DNA from: Tyto alba
Taxonomy: Eukaryota > Chordata > Aves > Strigiformes > Tytonidae
Length of the DNA stretch: 64,000 nucleotides
NCBI RefSeq assembly: GCF_018691265.1
Contig: NW_024881279.1
Span: forward strand, 10,270,243-10,334,242
Direction: 5' to 3'
The number at the start of each line of letters is the position of its first letter. Within the stretch, counting starts at the first letter, position 1. The notes beneath the pieces are model-generated. The model worked only from the letters and a program-made list of their open reading frames with translations, did no database searches and was not told where the DNA came from. This document shows positions 12,401-24,400 of the stretch, piece after piece. Made by a program: the position numbers and the translations under genes.

Positions 12401-15400
12401 CAACATTCTCCCTTTTACGCCCAGGACCCCTGGCTGGGTGGCATTTGAGAACAGGTCTATCTGCCCAGAAAGCAACACGGCAGCCAGGCTGCTGGGGAGC
12501 AGAGCTCACGTGGCAGCACGCCGAGGAGCTGAGCAGAGGCGTTCCCGCAGCCCCGGCATCGCCAGGCACTTACCGCAGCCCCTGGCACGTGCTGAGCATG
12601 ACGCTGGAGTGCTCCCGGCCCCTCACCACCCCGTGGTAAAAGCAGTGGTCCTGGAAGGCAGAGGGGAGCAGGGTTGGCAATGTAGTTTCAGGGTGGACAC
12701 ATGCTATATTTAGGCATCGCTGAGTCCCATGCAAGCACAGCCGATACTCCAGTAATTGCCCTCTTTCCACTGCATTTGGCAGTTGACTCTTGTAACTAAA
12801 TCTCTGTGAATCTGCACTGAAATCTGGCCTTTCAGCTACTATGCATGGCCTGTGCGAATACATCAAATGGCTCCTTGTTGCCAGTAAAAATTAAGAGCTT
12901 TGAATCCCCAAGGAAGCAACTCAGATGGCTCCAGCATTAAGGCTGATCCAAAGCTTTCTGGCTGCAACAGGAGCTGCCTATGGATGGCAGATGGCCCTGG
13001 GTCAGGCCCCCAAGGACGTGCCTTCAGCCCCAGAGAGGGTGATGCCATGGGAAGTGGGAAAGTCCCTGACTGGGATTTCCTGGTAAGACAAAGACAGCCT
13101 CTGGTAGGGACAAGGAGGCTTTGGGGCAGAAACGCCAACATATTGACCACATCCCTTTCCCTTGCTCCAGGGCAGCATTAATAAATATGATCTCATGGGG
13201 TTTTTATCTCTTATTTTTGCATTTCAACCAATGCACATCTTTGTGCCGCTGCAGTGGGGAATCAGCCAAGGCCTATGTGAGATCAGTAGTTTATGGGATT
13301 TTTACTGAACAGGAGCCAGTTTACACAGGCTGGGTTTCCCAAAGGCTAAGAACGTCCTTAGCGTGGCATACCTGGTAGCAAAACTAAAAGCAAGAGGATG
13401 AGCAGCAGGAGGAATAAACAATTCCCCAGCACCCAGAGAGAGCAGAATGATGCTGGGGGCTGACCTGAGCTCTCATATCAGAGCTCGGGCAAAACAGCAG
13501 TATGTTTTCACCATTGCTGAGGGATGGAGATGCTCTCTTGTTGGAACCTTCCAGGTCAGAAAGTCGGACTGCCCACTTCTTCAGCCTAAAGCAGACCCGT
13601 GGCCTCAAAGAAAGGCTCTGGAGAAAGAGGCTCACACACTTCTCCAGGATCCCTGCCTGGCCTCCCCTGCACACCACGGGAAGGAAAGCACTCTGCACTC
13701 ACCGTGTGGGTCAGAGAGGTGGTCTGGGCTTGTCCAGTCTGGCTGTAATGAGTCTCAGTGTAGCCTGGTGCAAAGAGGTTTCTGCAGATAGAGGGAAAGA
13801 AAAGGAAAAAAAAAAAAAGAAAGAAAGAAAAAAAATTACAAGAAGACCTTTTTTTAGACCTGGATTTCTGTTTCCTAGATGTGTTAGAAAATTGGCTAGG
13901 TGCAGCTCTTTCTGAAGTCAGTGTAAGTATTCCTGTTGCTGTGAACCGCCGTTGTGGACTTGGGGTGGTCACTGTTGGCTACCTGCAGTGCAAAACCAAT
14001 TGCAATGCACAGAGAGGGCAAGCAGGAGACAGGTATTTGGGGGACACCAGCTGAGAGCTACACCATATCTCTGGACTCTGCTCTGGATGAGCACTTTCCT
14101 CCTGCGAGGCACTTGTTAACACGCTGTGCCCAGGGAGGCAGTGGCTAATGGCTTCCTGGTGGCACAGGAGCAACCGGAGCCCCTGAAGGACCCTGTGCAA
14201 AGCATGCTGTGGTGGCAGAGCATCAGAAGGCAGAAGTAGAGTTGACCTTGTCACATCCATCTATCTGCTGCTGCCCTGGCAGGAGCTGAGCACTTCTTCT
14301 CATGGAGCACACACAGTTCTGACAGGTTGCAGCATGTCAACTTCTTAAGCGGCATCACGGTGGGATGGCTCCTGTGTCTGGAGTGTTGGAATGGAAGGAT
14401 ATAGGCTCTCCCAGAAGGACAGGCAGGGGAGACATGGAGGAGGGGTCACTCTCTATGTCAGTGACCAGCTGGAGTGCCTGGAGCTCTGCTTGGAGATGGA
14501 GGAGGAGCTGACTGAGAGTTTCAGGATTAAAGGGATGGCAGGGGCAGGAGATGTTATAGTGGGGGTCTGCTACAGGCCACCCGACCAGGAAGACTGAGCG
14601 GATGAGGCCCTCTATAGACAGATAGAAGCAGCCTCACGTTCACAAGCCCTGGTCCTCATGGAGGACTTCAACCACTCTGGTATCTGTTGAAAGGACAACA
14701 CTGTGAGGCATAAGCAATCCAGGAGGTTCCTGGAATGCACTGATGATAACTTCCTTCTTCAAGTGATAGAGGAGCCAATGAGGAGAGGTGCCATGCTGGA
14801 CCTTGTTCTGATCAACAAGGAGGGGTTGGTGGGGAGTGTGAAGCTCAAGGGCAGCCTTGGCTGCAGTGACCATGAATTGGTGGAGTTCAAGATCCTTAGG
14901 ACACCAAGGAGGGCGCACCAAGATCACTACCCTGGACTTCAGGAGAGCAGACTTTGGCCTCTTGAGGGATCTGCTTGGCAGAGTAGCATGGGATAAAGCC
15001 TTGGAGGGAAGAGGGCCCAAGAAAGCTGGTTAAGATCCAAGGATCACCTCCTCCAGGTCCAGGAGCAATGCATCCTGACAAAGAGGAAGTCAGGTGAGAA
15101 CGTCAGGAGGCTGCATGGGTGAACAAGGAGATCCTGGACAAGCTCAAACACAAAAAGGAAGCCTACAGAGGGTGGAGGCAAGGACAGGGAGCCTACTGTC
15201 CAAGCAACCAGTGATCAGGTTAGGAATGCCAAAGCCCTGATAGCATTAAATCTGGCCAGGGACATGAAGAAAAGCTTCTATAGGTCTGTCACTGATAAAA
15301 GGAAAGTTAGGGAAAATGTGGGCCCTTTCCAGAAAGAAATGGGAGACCTGGCTACTTGGGATATGAAGGCTGAGGTACTCAATGACTTTTTTGCTTCAGT

Positions 15401-18400
15401 CTTCACTAGCAAGGGCTCCAGCCACACTGCCCAAGACACATAAGGCAAAGGCAGGGACTGGGAGAATAAAAAACCTCTCACTGTAGAAGATCAGGTTTGA
15501 GACCATGTAAGGAACTCAAAGATGCACAAGTCCATTGGACCTGATAAGATGCATCTGTGGGTACTGAGGGAACTGGCAGATGAAATGGGTAAGCTACTAA
15601 CCATCATATTTGAGAAGTAGCAGCAGTCCAGCAAAGTTCCTGCTGACTAAAAAAGGGGAATCATAACCCCCATTTTTAAAAAGGGCAAAGAAGAAAACCT
15701 GGGGAACTACAGGCCAGTCAATCTCACTTCTGTGCCCAGAAAGGGCAGGGTTACAGAAGAACAACTGATGTCATCTACCTGAGCTTGTGCAAAGCACTTG
15801 ATCCTTGTCTCTCAGTTGGAGAAACATGGATTTGATGGATGGACCACTCAGTGGATAAAGAAATGGCTGGATGGTCATACTTGAAGAGTTGCAGTCAAAG
15901 GCTCAATGTCCAAGTGGAGAGCTGTGATGAGTGGCGTTCCTCAGGGGTCAGTGTTGGGACCAGAGCTGTTTAACATCTTTGTTAGAGACATGGACAGTGG
16001 GACTGAGTGCACCCTCAGCAAGTTTGCCAACAACACCGAGCTGTGTAGTGCAGTGACACGCTGGAGGGAAGCAATGCCACCCAGAGGGACCTGGACATGG
16101 CTTGGGAACTGGGTCTGTGCAAACCTCATGGAGTTCAACAAGGCCAAGTACAAGCTTCAGCCCATGGGTTGAGGCAATCCCAAGCACAAATACAGGCTGA
16201 GTGATGAGTGGATGGACAGCAGCCCTGCAGAGAAGGACTTGGGGGGCATTAGTGGATGGAAAACTGGCTCTGAGCCAGCAGTGTGCACTTGCAGCCCAGA
16301 AAGCCAACTGTGTCCTGGGCTGCATCAAGAGAACTGTGGGCAGCAGGTCAAGGGAGGAGATTTTACCCCTCTGCTCCGCTCTGGGGAGACCCCCCTGCAG
16401 TGCTGGGTCCAGCTCGGGGGCCCCCAACAGCAGAAGGACACGGAGCTGCTCGAGCGGGGCCAGAGGAGGCCACGAAGATGCTGGGGGGGCTGGAGCAGCT
16501 CCCCTGGGAGACCAGGCTGAGAGAGCTGGGGGGGTTCAACCTGGAGAAGAGAAGGCTCCGGGGAGAACTTACAGCGGCCTCCCAGTGCTTAAAGGGGGCT
16601 ATGGGGAAGGTGGGGAGGGACTCTTGATCAGGGGGTGTAGTGATCGGGCGAGGAGTAACAGTTTTAAACTGAAAGAAGGTAGATTTAGAATAGATAAAAG
16701 GAAGAAATTCTTTACTGCGAGGGTGGTGAGATACTGTCACAGGTTGCCCAGAGCAGCTGTGGCTGCCCCCTCCCTGGAAGGGTTCAAAGCCAGGTTGGAT
16801 GGGGTCTAGTGGAAGATGGCCCTGCCCATTGCGGGGGGGTTGGAACTAAGTGTACTTCAAGGTCCCTTCCAACCCAAACCCTTCTACGATTCTAAAATAA
16901 TAAAAGAGAGACTGTCACTGAGTGCCAAGATCCACTTCCAATTGCTACAATTGATCAACTGAATTTTTACATGAGAACTTAAAAAAACCCTGGAAACTCA
17001 ACATCATCATCCTCCCTTAATGGGTGCAAGTCTCTCAGCAGAGTTTCCTTTACTGCTGCAAAGTCATGCCCCAAATGCCAGTGTACCAAGCACACCACAG
17101 GCCAGTTCAGGACACATCTGGGCACTGGAGTGAGTTCTTGGCTCAAATCCAGGCTCTCTCCAGTGCCCAGTCTGAGAACAATTATAAACCAATCTGCATC
17201 TACATTTCAACTTCTGCCCAGAAGCTGATTTCCATCTTTGTCCTAGGAAAATGCTGATTCCCCAATTTGAATTTGTTTGTGTCATCCTCACACAGACAAT
17301 ATTCTCCCTGTCTTCAGCCCTGGATCAGACCAAAAGTCTATAAAAGGCACTCCTGTGCACTGAATAGTAAGCGTTTTGATTTGGGTCCAGAGGAAACAGC
17401 CTTCCCCTTCTTTTTAAACATCTGCATTTGCTAAACAGTGATGTAAAAAAGTACAGTAAGTCAAAATCTGAGCCAAACCAAAAAGGTCATATCCTGTGTC
17501 CATCTCAGCAGCAGTAAAATGTAGGTCTAAACTGTATTTTAAAAACAATAGCCTCCCTTCCAAAAATTTAGAGAAGGATCACAGAACATGCCCCATCTGT
17601 GAAACACACTTCTGCAGCAACCCCCTGGTGCTGTCCAGCCACCAAAATGCCACACTGGCCATCCCACAAGGGTGGCACATGCATCCCGGGCAGTGAGATG
17701 CCACCAGCGCTGCAGCTGCAGTTCAGTCCTGCATCCCTGTTTAATGCATTTCATGCACGAGATTTTTGAACTATGACCTGCAAGAAAGAAAAAGCTTTCT
17801 TCTTTTCTTTGATTGATTTCTTTAGGCTGGATGAAGAAAACTGTATTAGAAGTAAACCCAAAGATTTTTCCATCTGTCTTGGTTTTTGATATGTGGCAGT
17901 CAGGTCTAACCTACCTTGAAAGCCTCTCTTTAAATAAGGGATTTGGTGCTTGTGCTATCTAATTAAATTAGGCCAGAGCAACAGGAAACGCAGCCTTTTA
18001 TCAAAGTGTTTGAAAGTGCTTCTCCCATCTGGCATACAAAGGCTCAGACACCTGAAAAAGTAGTGATGGCTTTGTGTCAGACAAAACTGTGTGCTGGTGT
18101 TGTTTTTGATAGTATCTGATATCATGAATACAACAGCTTTTATCTACAGTTTCAAAGTTCACTGTGGCCCAGAAAAGCTCCTTTTGCTTCTTTCTGATGT
18201 GTTAATTCTCATCACTAGATTCTGTCAGTGATCAGAAGGTGAGATTGCTGTGTTCAGCTATCTCTGGTCTGTAAACTGAAGATAAACAGAAGCACCATCC
18301 CACAGAAGAAAACTCCCTTCATCTCCCTAACTGCAGCAGCTTGCTCAGCATGAGACTGCAAGAAACAAATGTTTAATCAACAGATTGCATTAACTCACAG

Positions 18401-21400
18401 GAAATTGCCTTAAGCAATGTGCTCTGGCAGGTAGCTGTTCTGTGTAACAGTCATCTTGAGAGGAGACAGTAAACCAGTGTGCATCTGCCCAGTGCTACTA
18501 AAGCCAGAATTAGACACCAGCCCATGGATTTCCAGTATCTGAGGCTTGCACAGTCAACTCATTTCATTCCCGAACAAGCACACTTATGTTTTCTTCCTGC
18601 TCCTTTATTCTTGGAAAGCATTCATTATGAATAGCTATTTTATCTCTCCTCCAGCACTGACCATAAAACTCACTGCTTTGACTCCTGCCCAGCCCCATGG
18701 AGCTGCCACCCAGTCCCAGCGCTGAGCTGGGCCACGTGGAGCATCAGAGCCCAGCACACCAAGTTTCAGGGCACAGGATGATGCTGCACAATATGCAGTG
18801 CATGCACATGTCTTCCTACCTGCAGACTCAGGTCCTTAGCCTCTTGCAGGGTAGATTAAGGAGCTGAGAGGTCTGCCTGAAATTTTAGGGATACTTAGGC
18901 TGCTACTGATCTGAAAGCATGCATCATCTGGCTGAGCAATGCCATGTGATGACTTTCAAGTCTCTTTCCTCCATTTGACTCCTATCCTACATTGCAGGGT
19001 CCCTGTGAAAAGTCCAGCTTCTTATCCTGAGCTTTAAACAGTCCTGTTTTGAAGACCCTTCCCTGCCTTAACACAGAGAGCCTTGGGGCTTTTGCAGCAC
19101 TACTGAGAAGGGCTATCATAGTGTGTTGCATGGTGTGCAGTGGGGAGGGCAGTGGGGAAAGAGGAAAAACAACAGGACATCTTGCAACACCCTTGGGGTG
19201 CTATCTCACTTTGAGCCTGTGAAAGTTCATTCCCAGCCCAGCTCACTTCCTCAGCTAGCATCAAGCTTTTCACCAAACTGTAAATAAATAGAAAAGAAGC
19301 CTTTTTTCCATCTCAGAATGCATTGGAGTTATCAGCCAGTCTTGTCCCTCTTCTCCATGTGTACCAGTTGTTAGATAAACAGGAGAGACTAGTGAGACAC
19401 CTGTACCCTAAAACTTTATCGGCCATCATTTCAGGATGGCATGACTGCCAGGCTGAATGGCTGATTCCAGGGGAGCTCAGCCCCACAAAGCACTGACAGT
19501 CCTGCTCCACCGTTTGCAGAAGAGCACAGAGCTCACCTCCTTGCTAGAGAAGGAATGCCTGGAAAAAACAGCACAATTTGATCCTCTCTCCTCTGTTCCA
19601 TTATGTCTCAGTGAGTACCTCTCCAGCAGCTTGAGATGAAGCTGCAAAAGTTAAAATGCAAAATAACATAATTTAAAGGCTTCTGAGATCCAGTCAGGCA
19701 GCTGACAGATTGCCAGCACACATCATCTTCCTAAAAGGCAACATGGAGTCCCTCATTAGGGGAGTTATCAGCATGAAGAACTGATGAAGTCAGAGGAAAA
19801 GCTGGTTTTGGGTGGGAGCACTCTCCTTTGCTAAACCTCGATCACAGCTGCAGCCACGTGGGGCTGTTTGAGGCCAGGATAAGCTACACATGAGCACTCA
19901 GGATGTTCTAGAGGAGACCTCATACCTTTCCAGCAGTGACCAGCTTTCGGCAAGATCAGTTGTTCCCCAACACCCAGCTTAGCATGCAGCTCAGGGTTCA
20001 ATAGCCTGTCTTGGCAGGATGTGCTCCCCAGAAAGCCTTGGGAGCCGGGTTAAATACAAGCGAGGAAGCCAAACGAAGGGAGAGTGGCTCGGTGCCATAA
20101 TGTACAGATGGCTTGAGACTGTTTCTGCTGATGACCGATGTGGAGTGATCTTGGTCCCACTCCAGCCTGTCAATGATATCATTGTTTGAAACAAAACCCT
20201 CCTTTCCAGGCCACTGTGCTGCTCCCTGGAAGGGCCCTGCCGTGCAGAGCTGACATTATAGGGCAGCGTGGCTCTGTTTTGCCACATTGAGATGCCGTGC
20301 CAGGGAGATCACGTACTTCGCACGTGAGTGAATGGTATTCAGTGGGAGAGGCAGGCTGAGGGGATGGGGCAAAACTCAGCTTTCTTGGTGGGCAGCTGCC
20401 CTTGTAGCACTTGGGGACATCACAAAAGTGTGGCCTCAAGCTCATCCAGCCACCACAGAGGAGCAGAGAAGCAGCTGAGGGGAGAGGGGCTGCACAGCAC
20501 ACCAAAATGCTCCCCAAAATAGTAGGATGAAAGCTGGGGCCTTTCTCACATGACCATGTTCATTTGAGGGAGTGCACATTTCCCAGCTGCTCTGGACAAC
20601 CTCGCTCCTATGTTCCTGCTAAGTGGGAGCACTTTTCTCTCTCCTGTGAAACATCACTTGTTAGCACAAGTCTCAGAGGGACTCAGAGCCCTCTGTCCCA
20701 GGGAACCACTGTGAACACACTCAGCTCCACCAGCCAGAGATCACCCGTGGGCACTGGGAGGGCCCCGTTGGCATGCTGGTGCTCTTGTTAATTAGAGAAA
20801 GAAGGATTTTTTTATAATTTGATCCCATGAGCAACTTTGTTTGGGTTCATTTTACAGAGGGGCTAGTCTACATGAACAGCTGCCAATTTAAAAACACCCA
20901 TGAGTAGCTAAAAGACAGACGTTTTTTATTTCCTCCCCAAAACCAAAAGCTAAATGGTCCATGAAGATCTCATGAGAAACATTGATTCTTAATTCTTCAG
21001 TTGTGAGACCAAGAAAACTGAAGCCTGCAATCTCTTACATCTCTTCCCCTGTCCCTCTCCTCAAATCACAATAAATCTGTCCAGTCAGGCTGCCAGCATC
21101 TGGGGTGGAGGGAATTGACTCTCCCAATACAGTTTAGATGTCAGATTCCCATCTACAATTTGAGGTCCCCCCTCCATTGCCTCCCAACAGCATCCAAGTA
21201 GGCTAAGAAGGGGAATTTGACCCCTTAGCTCCCAGTCACTTAAATGTTCCCTAAAGTCAGAATTTATTATCAGAACTTAAGGTGACCCAGTCTTGACCAC
21301 CACCAATACATGACTCATGAGAGCAAGAGCAGGCAGGCCTGCTTTCTCTATCAACCACTAGTGGGAAATCAGAGATTTCACCTCTCTAGAATCCTCCAGC

Positions 21401-24400
21401 CAAAACCTGGCACTTCATAAAATCACTGAAATCCAGATTTTTTATTTTTTTTTTTTTCTTGGTGAGTTTCATCCAAACAAAGACTGGAGCTCTTGAGATC
21501 CCTTCCTCAAGAGCCTTTGCTGATATTGTTTATTGTGTGAACAGCAGCCATTTGGAAAGAAAAAGTAGCTTCCCACCTATTGAGGTAGAACTAAACTTGC
21601 TATTTGTAACACCTGGGAAAATATCACAGGCAAAGGACTCTCCATCCCCTTTTGCCATCTGCATCATCTGTGACATTCACTGTGTAAATCATGCTACAGG
21701 ACCCAAGCAAAATTTGTCACATAACCCCTTGGATTACTAATGGGAACTATAAAAGTTGACTGGAGAGGAAAAAGGAAATAAAACAAATGGGAAACTGGTT
21801 GATGGTGAGTCACAGAGCAGAAGATTTAAAGGTCTCCATTTCCTCATCCCTTCCTCCCTGCCCCATACAGAGAAATCACTGAATATCCCAAGGGAGTCAG
21901 GAGACTGAAAAGTGGCTATAGCTTTCCAGGTCCCAGCCTTGTTTTTCTGATGACTCCAAGAGACAGTAGAGCAGGATAAACTCAGTTTCCCTCCTTTACA
22001 TAACCTTTATGCCCTCCCCATGCAGGAAGCCCATTAGACACTGATGATGTATAGCCCATCAGTGGAATAATCTCATATATCCTTCCTGCTCAGAGGTGGG
22101 CAACAACCGCCCCTCTTCCTCACTCAGTTGGTAGAAGAGGCCCTGGAAATGAGAAAAAGCAGGAAACGGTGAGATACAAATGGCATACAGATACTTTATT
22201 GCACTGCTGAGAGCACTGAGTGGGGCTGGAGTGCTTGTTGCCTACCCAGGTGGGGCCAGAAGAGACTGGAAATGACACGGCTCCCTATCAGATCCAGTTG
22301 CCTAAAAATAATTATTTGGATTGCTCCCAAGGTCAGATCAGATGGGCTCTAGGCTTTCTTTGCAGTGTCCTCGCCCAACTGCTGCCCATCTCCACTGGGG
22401 CTCTGCCACCAAGTGTCCCACGTCATTGTGGCTGCTGCAGGTGGGTGGCAGCCAAAAATACACAGCTGAAACACGCAGCCAAAACACGCAGCTCTGCCCA
22501 ACACTGCCCATGGGATTCACCCGCAGGCAGGGACGTCCCCTGGAGAAGGTGACTTCTCCTGGAGAAGCCTCCACTGCCCCTTGCAACTGAATGAACCTTC
22601 CCAAGTCTGCTCTTCCCATGAGACACACAAAGAGGAAGAGGTGAAGAGAGAAGAAAGTCTTGTTGATATTTTTCCTGCACTCAGGTGAGAAGACAAATTC
22701 CGTGCAGGTTTCTGCTGTGCAAATATGAGCTTTCCTCTTCACTAGAAAGAAAAGGCTCACACCAGGCAGTGCTGCCACACACATTCAGAGCATCCCAGCA
22801 TCCCCTCCCTGCTTGGCTCAAAGCTGCTTTTTATTAACAAATGCAAATGCCTTTTTAAAAAGTCACTTTTCATCCAAGGTTTGCAACCCTGATTCTTCCA
22901 TTCCTAAGCCCCAGCCAAATTTAAAGCTGCTTTGCAGGCATCTCTCCATATATTTATTGTTTGTGCAGCTTTGAGCTTTTCAATCCTGCAGCTGCAGGAC
23001 ATGATTTTGAGTTATTTAAAACAAGCCTAAGTTGTTTGGGGGATATACTTTTATCGTTACTCAGAAATAATGTTAAATAGTGTTGTGAACTCTGCTTGGA
23101 ACTACAGTGTGGTTCCGACTTCTTATCAAACTCCTGTACAGGAAATAATGCAATATTATGTTAACTGCTAATGCAATAATTGTTTTCATATATATATGAA
23201 GCCCAAACTCAGATATGTGCTGAGCTTATTACAAAATACAGAGTTGTGGACAGTTTTGAAGAAAGATTTGCAATCATTTCTGTGTTTCACCTCTGTGGAT
23301 GAACACAATGTCCTTTTTGCATGGGATATGAAATCACAGGCTTTGTGTGCACGTTTCTTCTGCATATTGAAAACAGCATGTTTCAAAGCTAGTGGATCCC
23401 TACCAAAGCCATACAGAGTATGACTTTTTTCCCCTCACCCTCTTTCATAGCAAGCTCATATTCCCATCAGCTTTCTCTCTCTGTAAGGAGAGTGGTGAAT
23501 GTGTAACAAGGCTGCCTAATCCACCGAGAACATCACTTACAACAGTTTCATTAGCTTGCTGTATCTCCTTTCTAGCTTTGGGGACCATTGGGTAAATCAT
23601 ATCCCAACCAGACCTGAATAATGCCAAACATTTCATGCTTTGTTGTGTGGTGGGAGTCTGGAATGTGGATATGAGAGTAAAATTGGAGCAAGGCAGGTGC
23701 ATTTGCACCCCTGTGCTGAGCCCAGGGAGAGAAGGGGAACAGAGCACCAACCTCAGCAGCACAGCTGATTTCCAGAGGCTTCTCTAAACTGGATCAATTA
23801 GATGACCCAGAACTCTGGGGCTTATTTAATTTTAAAAACCCCACGTACCTTCCTTAAAGTTGCAGTTCTGTTACACCCACTTTCATGTGAACTCGAAACC
23901 AGGAGCAGCCAGGTTTCAGACAGCTTTGAAGGCACACTTCCCACTTGTGGGATTTCACCTTCTCTCCCACTGTCTGGGTGCCCAGCAAACCCTTCAGAGA
24001 AGTCCCTGATACCGTAACTACTCAGTATCCCAAACCTCAGCTAGAACCTCAGGCTCCCCTGTAAGATGAGCAGTAGCAGCAGTGAGCTCTTGGGTGCTGG
24101 GGAGCAACCCCAGGCTGGCAACCTGAGGAGCCAGGCTGGACTCTGCCTTGCTGTGCACTTCGACAGGGAGAAGCAGTTTGCCTTCATTTAGAAGTGCTCT
24201 ATGGAAGCTGATAATTACAGCATCCACAGGGCCCCCAGGGATTTCATGTTTTTGTTTGCTTCATCATTTCTCTTTTAAATTTGAGTGTCTCTAAATTACT
24301 TCTGCACCTTCACAGGTCTCTGGAAAGAGATGGCTCTCCAGAGCCTCTCATCTAATCAAATTCAGACTTGCATTTTGGGATGCTATCATCACCTTTCTTG

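Noticed and set aside
17305..17345. CTGGATCAGACCAAAAGTCT, similar to wording in an old reptilian/avian repeat
   Set aside because: Only about 20 bases match from memory and the flanks do not extend the resemblance.
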